From Argentina anserina (taxonomy: Eukaryota; Streptophyta; Magnoliopsida; Rosales; Rosaceae): a stretch of DNA of 64,000 nt. The position numbers and the translations under genes were made by a program. Below the pieces are notes generated by a model. It made no database searches, had not been told where the DNA came from, and saw only the letters and a list, made by a program, of their open reading frames with translations. The stretch lies in the NCBI RefSeq assembly GCF_933775445.1, contig NW_026089428.1, forward strand, positions 1-64,000, written 5' to 3'. Shown here one piece after another: positions 1 through 10,540 of this stretch. Position 1 is the stretch's first letter; each line of letters opens with the position of its first letter.

Positions 1-3000
1 TTACTATTCCAATTGTGTATCTTTTCATTTCTCGTTTGAGTATCTTTCTGTAAGGCTTCTGATGCGAGTTTCTACTGTATTTGAGAGTTTTGCAAGTGTG
101 GGAATGTGGTTCTTTCAAACAGAGTATCTTTACATCGTTTGCGTATCTTTACTATTCCAATTGTGTATCTTTACATCGTTTGCGTATCTTTACTATTCCA
201 ATTGTGATCTTTTCATTTCTCGTTTGAGTATCTTTCTGTAAGGCTTCTGATGCGAGTTTCTATTGTATTTGAGAGTTTTGCAAGTGTGGGAGTGTGTTTC
301 TTTCAAACTGAGTATCTTTACTTCGTTTGCGTATCTTTACTATTCCAATTGTGTATCTTTACATCGTTTGCGTATCTTTACTATTCCAATTGTGTATCTT
401 TACATCGTTTGCGTATCTTTACTATTCCAATTGTGTATCTTTTCATTTCTCGTTTGAGTATCTTTCTGTATGGCTTCTGATGCGAGTTTCTATTGTATTT
501 GAGAGTTTTGCAAGTGTTGGAGTGTGGTTCTTTCAAACTGAGTATCTTTACATCGTTTGCGTATCTTTACTATTCCAATTGTGTATCTTTTCATTTCTCG
601 TTTGAGTATCTTTCTGTAAGGCTTCTGATGGGAGTTTCAATTGTATTTGAGAGTTTTGCAAGTGTGGGAGTGTGTTTCTTTCAAACTGAGTATCTTTACA
701 TCGTTTGCGTATCTTTACTATTCCAATTGTGTATCTTTACATCGTTTGCGTATCTTTACTATTCCAATTGTGTATCTTTTCATTTCTCGTTTGAGTATCT
801 TTCTGTAAGGCTTCTGATGCGAGTTTCTATTGTATTTGAGAGTTTTGCAAGTGTGGGAGTGTGTTTCTTTCAAACTGAGTATCTTTACATCGTTTGCGTA
901 TCTTTACTATTCCAATTGTGTATCTTTTCATTTCTCGTTTGAGTATCTTTCTGTAAGGCTTCTGATGCGAGTTTCTACTGTATTTGAGAGTTTTGCAAGT
1001 GTGGGAATGTGGTTCTTTCAAACAGAGTATCTTTACATCGTTTGCGTATCTTTACTATTCCAATTGTGTATCTTTACATCGTTTGCGTATCTTTACTATT
1101 CCAATTGTGATCTTTTCATTTCTCGTTTGAGTATCTTTCTGTAAGGCTTCTGATGCGAGTTTCTATTGTATTTGAGAGTTTGCAAGTGTGGGAGTGTGTT
1201 TCTTTCAAACTGAGTATCTTTACTTCGTTTGCGTATCTTTACTATTCCAATTGTGTATCTTTACATCGTTTGCGTATCTTTACTATTCCAATTGTGTATC
1301 TTTACATCGTTTGCGTATCTTTACTATTCCAATTGTGTATCTTTTCATTTCTCGTTTGAGTATCTTTCTGTATGGCTTCTGATGCGAGTTTCTATTGTAT
1401 TTGAGAGTTTTGCAAGTGTTAGAGTGTGGTTCTTTCAAACTGAGTATCTTTACATCGTTTGCGTATCTTTACTATTCCAATTGTGTATCTTTTCATTTCT
1501 CGTTTGAGTATCTTTCTGTAAGGCTTCTGATGGGAGTTTCTATTGTATTTGAGAGTTTTGCAAGTGTGGGAGTGTGTTTCTTTCAAACTGAGTATCTTTA
1601 CATCGTTTGCGTATCTTTACTATTCCAATTGTGTATCTTTTCATTTCTCGTTTGAGTATCTTTATGTAAGGCTTCTGATGGGAGTTTCTATTGTATTTGA
1701 GAGTTTTGCAAGTGTGGGAGTGTGTTTCTTTCAAACTGAGTATCTTTACATCGTTTGCGTATCTTTACTATTCCAATTGTGTATCTTTTCATTTCTCGTT
1801 TGAGTATCTTTCTGTAAGGCTTTCTGATGCGAGTTTCTATTGAATTTGAGAGTTTTGCAAGTGTGGGAGTGTGTTTCTTTCAAACTGAGTATCTTTACAT
1901 CGTTTGCGGATCTTTACTATTCCAATTGTGTATCTTTACATCGTTTGCGTATCTTTACTATTCCAATTGTGTATCTTTTCATTTCTCGTTTGAGTATATT
2001 TCTGTAAGGCTTCTGATGGGAGTTTCTATTGTATTTGAGAATTTTGCAAGTGTGGGAGTGTGTTTCTTTCAAACTGAGTATCTTTACATCGTTTGCGTAT
2101 CTTTACTATTCCAATTGTGTATCTTTACATCGTTTGCGTATCTTTACTATTCCAATTGTGATCTTTTCATTTCTCGTTTGAGTATCTTTCTGTAAGGCTT
2201 CTGATGCGAGTTTCTATTGTATTTGAGAGTTTTGCAAGTGTGGGTGTGTGTTTCTTTCAAACTGAGTATCTTTACTTCGTTTGCGTATCTTTACTATTCC
2301 AATTGTGTATCTTTACATCGTTTGCGTATCTTTACTATTCCAATTGTGTATCTTTACATCGTTTGCGTATCTTTACTATTCCAATTGTGTATCTTTTCAT
2401 TTCTCGTTTGAGTATCTTTCTGTATGGCTTCTGATGCGAGTTTCTATTGTATTTGAGAGTTTTGCAAGTGTTGGAGTGTGGTTCTTTCAAACTGAGTATC
2501 TTTACATCGTTTGCGTATCTTTACTATTCCAATTGTGTATCTTTTCATTTCTCGTTTGAGTATCTTTCTGTAAGGCTTCTGATGGGAGTTTCTATTGTAT
2601 TTGAGAGTTTTGCAAGTGTGGGAGTGTGTTTCTTTCAAACTGAGTATCTTTACATCGTTTGCGTATCTTTACTATTCCAATTGTGTATCTTTTCATTTCT
2701 CGTTTGAGTATCTTTCTGAAAGGCTTCTGATGCGAGTTTCTATTGTATTTGAGAGTTTTGCAAGTGTGGGAGTGTGTTTCTTTCAAACTGAGTATCTTTA
2801 CTTCGTTTGCGTATCTTTACTATTCCAATTGTGTATCTTTACATCGTTTGCGTATCTTTACTATTCCAATTGTGTATCTTTACATCGTTTGCGTATCTTT
2901 ACTATTCCAATTGTGATCTTTTCATTTCTCGTTTGAGTATCTTTCTGTAAGGCTTCTGATGGGAGTTTCTATTGTATTTGAGAATTTTGCAAGTGTGGGA

Positions 3001-4567
3001 GTGTGTTTCTTTCAAACTGAGTATCTTTACATCGTTTGCGTATCTTTACTATTCCAATTGTGTATCTTTTCATTTCTCATTTGAGTATCTTTCTGTAAGG
3101 CTTCTGATGCGAGTTTCTACTGTATTTGAGAGTTTTGCAAGTGTGGGAATGTGGTTCTTTCAAACAGAGTATCTTTACATCGTTTGCGTATCTTTACTAT
3201 TCCAATTGTGTATCTTTACATCGTTTGCGTATCTTTACTATTCCAATTGTGATCTTTTCATTTCTCGTTTGAGTATCTTTCTGTAAGGCTTCTGATGCGA
3301 GTTTCTATTGTATTTGAGAGTTTTGCAAGTGTGGGAGTGTGTTTCTTTCAAACTGAGTATCTTTACTTCGTTTGCGTATCTTTACTATTCCAATTGTGTA
3401 TCTTTACATCGTTTGCGTATCTTTACTATTCCAATTGTGTATCTTTACATCGTTTGCGTATCTTTACTATTCCAATTGTGTATCTTTTCATTTCTCGTTT
3501 GAGTATATTTCTGTAAGGCTTCTGATGGGAGTTTCAATTGTATTTGAGAATTTTGCAAGTGTGGGAGTGTGTTTCTTTCAAACTGAGTATCTTTACATCG
3601 TTTGCGTATCTTTACTATTCCAATTGTGTATCTTTTCATTTCTCGTTTGAGTATCTTTCTGTAAGGCTTCTGATGCGAGTTTCTACTGTATTTGAGAGTT
3701 TTGCAAGTGTGGGAATGTGGTTCTTTCAAACAGAGTATCTTTACATCGTTTGCGTATCTTTACTATTCCAATTGTGTATCTTTACATCGTTTGCGTATCT
3801 TTACTATTCCAATTGTGATCTTTTCATTTCTCGTTTGAGTATCTTTCTGTAAGGCTTCTGATGCGAGTTTCTATTGTATTTGAGAGTTTTGCAAGTGTGG
3901 GAGTGTGTTTCTTTCAAACTGAGTATCTTTACTTCGTTTGCGTATCTTTACTATTCCAATTGTGTATCTTTACATCGTTTGCGTATCTTTACTATTCCAA
4001 TTGTGTATCTTTACATCGTTTGCGTATCTTTACTATTCCAATTGTGTATCTTTTCATTTCTCGTTTGAGTATCTTTCTGTATGGCTTCTGATGCGAGTTT
4101 CTATTGTATTTGAGAGTTTTGCAAGTGTTGGAGTGTGGTTCTTTCAAACTGAGTATCTTTACATCGTTTGCGTATCTTTACTATTCCAATTGTGTATCTT
4201 TTCATTTCTCGTTTGAGTATCTTTCTGTAAGGCTTCTGATGGGAGTTTCAATTGTATTTGAGAGTTTTGCAAGTGTGGGAGTGTGTTTCTTTCAAACTGA
4301 GTATCTTTACATCGTTTGCGTATCTTTACTATTCCAATTGTGTATCTTTACATCGTTTGCGTATCTTTACTATTCCAATTGTGTATCTTTTCATTTCTCG
4401 TTTGAGTATCTTTCTGTAAGGCTTCTGATGCGAGTTTCTATTGTATTTGAGAGTTTTGCAAGTGTGGGAGTGTGTTTCTTTCAAACTGAGTATCTTTACA
4501 TCGTTTGCGTATCTTTACTATTCCAATTGTGTATCTTTTCATTTCTCGTTTGAGTATCTTTCTGTAA

Positions 4568-4755
4568 GGCTTCTGATGCGAGTTTCTACTGTATTTGAGA
4601 GTTTTGCAAGTGTGGGAATGTGGTTCTTTCAAACAGAGTATCTTTACATCGTTTGCGTATCTTTACTATTCCAATTGTGTATCTTTACATCGTTTGCGTA
4701 TCTTTACTATTCCAATTGTGATCTTTTCATTTCTCGTTTGAGTATCTTTCTGTAA
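4568..4755 (+). repeat. 188-bp monomer (n=2 with 1-bp deletion), example
   Basis: A two-module monomer in which the module-tail junction GTGTATCTTTT has lost one T to become GTGATCTTTT. The head carries the linked variants TACTGTATTTG, GGAATGTGGTTC and CAAACAGAG. This haplotype recurs many times on both sides of the insertion, usually straight after a 148-bp monomer, so that 148+188 forms a common 336-bp dimer. Confidence 0.93.
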
Positions 4756-4985
4756 GGCTTCTGATGCGAGTTTCTATTGTATTTGAGAGTTTTGCAAGTG
4801 TGGGAGTGTGTTTCTTTCAAACTGAGTATCTTTACTTCGTTTGCGTATCTTTACTATTCCAATTGTGTATCTTTACATCGTTTGCGTATCTTTACTATTC
4901 CAATTGTGTATCTTTACATCGTTTGCGTATCTTTACTATTCCAATTGTGTATCTTTTCATTTCTCGTTTGAGTATCTTTCTGTAT
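4756..4985 (+). repeat. 230-bp monomer (n=3), example
   Basis: A monomer with three 41-bp modules. The first module reads TTACTTCGTTTGCG rather than TTACATCGTTTGCG, a variant found almost only in the first module of this size class, so it marks descent from one ancestral expansion. The following monomer begins after CTGTATGG instead of CTGTAAGG, another linked marker. Confidence 0.93.
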
Positions 4986-5133
4986 GGCTTCTGATGCGAG
5001 TTTCTATTGTATTTGAGAGTTTTGCAAGTGTTGGAGTGTGGTTCTTTCAAACTGAGTATCTTTACATCGTTTGCGTATCTTTACTATTCCAATTGTGTAT
5101 CTTTTCATTTCTCGTTTGAGTATCTTTCTGTAA

Positions 5134-5281
5134 GGCTTCTGATGGGAGTTTCTATTGTATTTGAGAGTTTTGCAAGTGTGGGAGTGTGTTTCTTTCAAAC
5201 TGAGTATCTTTACATCGTTTGCGTATCTTTACTATTCCAATTGTGTATCTTTTCATTTCTCGTTTGAGTATCTTTCTGTAA
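5134..5281 (+). repeat. 148-bp basic monomer (n=1), example
   Basis: This is a representative basic unit: head 5134-5203 (70 bp), one 41-bp module 5204-5244, tail 5245-5281 (37 bp). The next monomer starts at 5282 with the same GGCTTCTGATG. By hand count the majority form of this monomer has 27 A, 22 C, 30 G and 69 T, which is about 35% GC and strongly T-rich on this strand. The length is close to the 147 bp of a nucleosome core. This copy carries the GGGAG head variant. Confidence 0.95.
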
Positions 5282-5955
5282 GGCTTCTGATGGGAGTTTC
5301 TATTGTATTTGAGAGTTTTGCAAGTGTGGGAGTGTGTTTCTTTCAAACTGAGTATCTTTACATCGTTTGCGTATCTTTACTATTCCAATTGTGTATCTTT
5401 TCATTTCTCGTTTGAGTATCTTTCTGTAAGGCTTTCTGATGCGAGTTTCTATTGAATTTGAGAGTTTTGCAAGTGTGGGAGTGTGTTTCTTTCAAACTGA
5501 GTATCTTTACATCGTTTGCGTATCTTTACTATTCCAATTGTGTATCTTTACATCGTTTGCGTATCTTTACTATTCCAATTGTGTATCTTTTCATTTCTCG
5601 TTTGAGTATATTTCTGTAAGGCTTCTGATGGGAGTTTCTATTGTATTTGAGAATTTTGCAAGTGTGGGAGTGTGTTTCTTTCAAACTGAGTATCTTTACA
5701 TCGTTTGCGTATCTTTACTATTCCAATTGTGTATCTTTTCATTTCTCGTTTGAGTATCTTTCTGTAAGGCTTCTGATGCGAGTTTCTACTGTATTTGAGA
5801 GTTTTGCAAGTGTGGGAATGTGGTTCTTTCAAACAGAGTATCTTTACATCGTTTGCGTATCTTTACTATTCCAATTGTGTATCTTTACATCGTTTGCGTA
5901 TCTTTACTATTCCAATTGTGATCTTTTCATTTCTCGTTTGAGTATCTTTCTGTAA

Positions 5956-8900
5956 GGCTTCTGATGCGAGTTTCTATTGTATTTGAGAGTTTTGCAAGTG
6001 TGGGAGTGTGTTTCTTTCAAACTGAGTATCTTTACATCGTTTGCGTATCTTTACTATTCCAATTGTGTATCTTTACATCGTTTGCGTATCTTTACTATTC
6101 CAATTGTGTATCTTTACATCGTTTGCGTATCTTTACTATTCCAATTGTGTATCTTTTCATTTCTCGTTTGAGTATCTTTCTGTATGGCTTCTGATGCGAG
6201 TTTCTATTGTATTTCAGAGTTTTGCAAGTGTTGGAGTGTGGTTCTTTCAAACTGAGTATCTTTACATCGTTTGCGTATCTTTACTATTCCAATTGTGTAT
6301 CTTTTCATTTCTCGTTTGAGTATCTTTCTGTAAGGCTTCTGATGGGAGTTTCTATTGTATTTAAGAGTTTTGCAAGTGTGGGAGTGTGTTTCTTTCAAAC
6401 TGAGTATCTTACCATCGTTTGCGTATCTTTACTATTCCAATTGTGTATCTTTTCATTTCTCGTTTGAGTATCTTTCTGTAAGGCTTCTGATGCGAGTTTC
6501 TATTGTATTTGAGAGTTTTGCAAGTGTGGGAGTGTGTTTCTTTCAAACTGAGTATCTTTACTTCGTTTGCGTATCTTTACTATTCCAATTGTGTATCTTT
6601 ACATCGTTTGCGTATCTTTACTATTCCAATTGTGTATCTTTACATCGTTTGCGTATCTTTACTATTCCAATTGTGATCTTTTCATTTCTCGTTTGAGTAT
6701 CTTTCTGTAAGGCTTCTGATGCGAGTTTCTATTGTATTTGAGAGTTTTGCAAGTGTTGGAGTGTGGTTCTTTCAAACTGAGTATCTTTACATCGTTTGCG
6801 TATCTTTACTATTCCAATTGTGTATCTTTTCATTTCTCGTTTGAGTATCTTTCTGTAAGGCTTCTGATGCGAGTTTCTATTGTATTTGAGAGTTTTGCAA
6901 GTGCGGGAGTGTGTTTCTTTCAAACTGAGTATCTTTACATCGTTTGCGTATCTTTACTATTCCAATTGTGTATCTTTTCATTTCTCGTTTGAGTATCTTT
7001 CTGTAAGGCTTTCTAATGCAAGTTTCTATTGAATTTGAGAGTTTTGCAAGTGTGGGAGTGTGTTTCTTTCAAACTGAGTATCTTTACATCGTTTGCGTAT
7101 GTTTACTATTCCAATTGTGTATCTTTACATCGTTTGCGTATCTTTACTATTCCAATTGTGTATCTTTTCATTTCTCGTTTGAGTATCTTTCTGTAAGGCT
7201 TCTAATGCGAGTTTCTATTGTATTTGAGAGTTTTGCAAGTGTGGGAGTGTGTTTCTTTCAAACTGAGTATCTTTACATCGTTTGCGTATCTTTACTATTC
7301 CAATTGTGTATCTTTACATCGTTTGCGTATCTTTACTATTCCAATTGTGTATCTTTTCATTTCTCGTTTGAGTATCTTTCTGTAAGGCTTCTGATGCGAG
7401 TTTCTATTGTATTTGAGAGTTTTGCAAGTGTGGGAGTGTGTTTCTTTCAAACTGAGTATCTTTACATCGTTTGCGTATCTTTACTATTCCAATTGTGTAT
7501 CTTTTCATTTCTCGTTTGAGTATCTTTCTGTAAGGCTTCTGATGCGAGTTTCTATTGTATTTGAGAGTTTTGCAAGTGTGGGAGTGTGTTTCTTTCAAAC
7601 TGAGTATCTTTACATCGTTTGCGTATGTTTACTATTCCAATTGTGTATCTTTACATCGTTTGCGTATCTTTACTATTCCAATTGTGTATCTTTTCATTTC
7701 TCGTTTGAGTATCTTTCTGTAAGGCTTCTAATGCGAGTTTCTATTGTATTTGAGAGTTTTGCAAGTGTGGGAGTGTGTTTCTTTCAAACTGAGTATCTTT
7801 ACATCGTTTGCGTATCTTTACTATTCCAATTGTGTATCTTTACATCGTTTGCGTATCTTTACTATTCCAATTGTGTATCTTTTCATTTCTCGTTTGAGTA
7901 TATTTCTGTAAGGCTTCTGATGGGAGTTTCTATTGTATTTGAGAATTTTGCAAGTGTGGGAGTGTGTTTCTTTCAAACTGAGTATCTTTACATCGTTTGC
8001 GTATCTTTACTATTCCAATTGTGTATCTTTTCATTTCTCGTTTGAGAATCTTTCTGTAAGGCTTCTGATGCGAGTTTCTACTGTATTTGAGAGTTTTGCA
8101 AGTGTGGGAATGTGGTTCTTTCAAACAGAGTATCTTTACATCGTTTGCGTATCTTTACTATTCCAATTGTGTATCTTTACATCGTTTGCGTATCTTTACT
8201 ATTCCAATTGTGTATCTTTACATCGTTTGCGTATCTTTACTATTCCAATTGTGTATCTTTTCATTTCTCGTTTGAGTATCTTTCTGTATGGCTTCTGATG
8301 CGAGTTTCTATTGTATTTCAGAGTTTTGCAAGTGTTGGAGTGTGGTTCTTTCAAACTGAGTATCTTTACATCGTTTGCGTATCTTTACTATTCCAATTGT
8401 GTATCTTTTCATTTCTCGTTTGAGTATATTTCTGTAAGGCTTCTGATGGGAGTTTCTATTGTATTTGAGAATTTTGCAAGTGTGGGAGTGTGTTTCTTTC
8501 AAACTGAGTATCTTTACATCGTTTGCGTATCTTTACTATTCCAATTGTGATCTTTTCATTTCTCGTTTGAGTATCTTTCTGTAAGGCTTCTGATGCGAGT
8601 TTCTATTGTATTTGAGAGTTTTGCAAGTGTGGGAGTGTGTTTCTTTCAAACTGAGTATCTTTACTTCGTTTGCGTATCTTTACTATTCCAATTGTGTATC
8701 TTTACATCGTTTGCGTATCTTTACTATTCCAATTGTGTATCTTTACATCGTTTGCGTATCTTTACTATTCCAATTGTGTATCTTTTCATTTCTCGTTTGA
8801 GTATCTTTCTGTATGGCTTCTGATGCGAGTTTCTATTGTATTTCAGAGTTTTGCAAGTGTTGGAGTGTGGTTCTTTCAAACTGAGTATCTTTACATCGTT

Positions 8901-10540
8901 TGCGTATCTTTACTATTCCAATTGTGTATCTTTTCATTTCTCGTTTGAGTATCTTTCTGTAAGGCTTCTGATGGGAGTTTCTATTGTATTTAAGAGTTTT
9001 GCAAGTGTGGGAGTGTGTTTCTTTCAAACTGAGTATCTTACCATCGTTTGCGTATCTTTACTATTCCAATTGTGTATCTTTTCATTTCTCGTTTGAGTAT
9101 CTTTCTGTAAGGCTTCTGATGCGAGTTTCTATTGTATTTGAGAGTTTTGCAAGTGTGGGAGTGTGTTTCTTTCAAACTGAGTATCTTTACTTCGTTTGCG
9201 TATCTTTACTATTCCAATTGTGTATCTTTACATCGTTTGCGTATCTTTACTATTCCAATTGTGTATCTTTACATCGTTTGCGTATCTTTACTATTCCAAT
9301 TGTGATCTTTTCATTTCTCGTTTGAGTATCTTTCTGTAAGGCTTCTGATGCGAGTTTCTATTGTATTTGAGAGTTTTGCAAGTGTTGGAGTGTGGTTCTT
9401 TCAAACTGAGTATCTTTACATCGTTTGCGTATCTTTACTATTCCAATTGTGTATCTTTTCATTTCTCGTTTGAGTATCTTTCTGTAAGGCTTCTGATGCG
9501 AGTTTCTATTGTATTTGAGAGTTTTGCAAGTGCGGGAGTGTGTTTCTTTCAAACTGAGTATCTTTACATCGTTTGCGTATCTTTACTATTCCAATTGTGT
9601 ATCTTTTCATTTCTCGTTTGAGTATCTTTCTGTAAGGCTTTCTAATGCAAGTTTCTATTGAATTTGAGAGTTTTGCAAGTGTGGGAGTGTGTTTCTTTCA
9701 AACTGAGTATCTTTACATCGTTTGCGTATGTTTACTATTCCAATTGTGTATCTTTACATCGTTTGCGTATCTTTACTATTCCAATTGTGTATCTTTTCAT
9801 TTCTCGTTTGAGTATCTTTCTGTAAGGCTTCTAATGCGAGTTTCTATTGTATTTGAGAGTTTTGCAAGTGTGGGAGTGTGTTTCTTTCAAACTGAGTATC
9901 TTTACATCGTTTGCATATCTTTACTATTCCAATTGTGTATCTTTACATCGTTTGCGTATCTTTACTATTCCAATTGTGTATCTTTTCATTTCTCGTTTGA
10001 GTATCTTTCTGTAAGGCTTCTGATGCGAGTTTCTATTGTATTTGAGAGTTTTGCAAGTGTGGGAGTGTGTTTCTTTCAAACTGAGTATCTTTACATCGTT
10101 TGCGTATCTTTACTATTCCAATTGTGTATCTTTTCATTTCTCGTTTGAGTATCTTTCTGTAAGGCTTCTGATGCGAGTTTCTATTGTATTTGAGAGTTTT
10201 GCAAGTGTGGGAGTGTGTTTCTTTCAAACTGAGTATCTTTACATCGTTTGCGTATGTTTACTATTCCAATTGTGTATCTTTACATCGTTTGCGTATCTTT
10301 ACTATTCCAATTGTGTATCTTTTCATTTCTCGTTTGAGTATCTTTCTGTAAGGCTTCTAATGCGAGTTTCTATTGTATTTGAGAGTTTTGCAAGTGTGGG
10401 AGTGTGTTTCTTTCAAACTGAGTATCTTTACATCGTTTGCGTATCTTTACTATTCCAATTGTGTATCTTTACATCGTTTGCGTATCTTTACTATTCCAAT
10501 TGTGTATCTTTTCATTTCTCGTTTGAGTATCTTTCTGTAT
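5956..10540 (+). repeat. 2,629-bp higher-order repeat, one full and one partial copy
   Basis: The monomer series starting at 5956 is repeated from 8585 at a constant 2,629-bp displacement up to about 7911/10540. Matching markers are a TTTCAGAG head, a TTTAAGAG head with CTTACCATCG in its module (6411 and 9040), a GTGCGGGAG head, and the pair GGCTTTCTAATGCAAG with GCGTATGTTTAC. The constant displacement means no indel separates the two copies over nearly 2 kb. Confidence 0.85.
7723..7911 (+). repeat. 189-bp monomer (n=2), example
   Basis: Same head and tail as the 148-bp unit, with two tandem 41-bp modules. Since 189 is divisible by three, runs of this size class keep one reading frame open from monomer to monomer, which explains the longest spurious reading frames in the window (for example 7407-8045 and 60274-61020). 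Confidence 0.95.

Larger units (their letters stand above)
242..6710 (+). repeat. About 3.6-kb higher-order repeat, two copies
   Basis: Monomer order and variants from 242 onward recur from 3853 onward at a displacement of 3,611-3,612 bp (the 1-bp change is a lost T near 1180). The displacement becomes 3,760 bp after about 2.05 kb because copy 2 holds one extra 148-bp monomer (around 5620-5770). The match persists to about 2950 in copy 1 and 6710 in copy 2, then the monomer types differ. Boundaries are set to monomer starts and are approximate. Confidence 0.8.

Noticed and set aside
5004..5198. Recurrent 64-codon minus-strand frames, repeated throughout both array segments
   Set aside because: They are the antisense of the head, tail and module. 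They recur at every suitable monomer junction, with no sign of selection or of regulatory signals.
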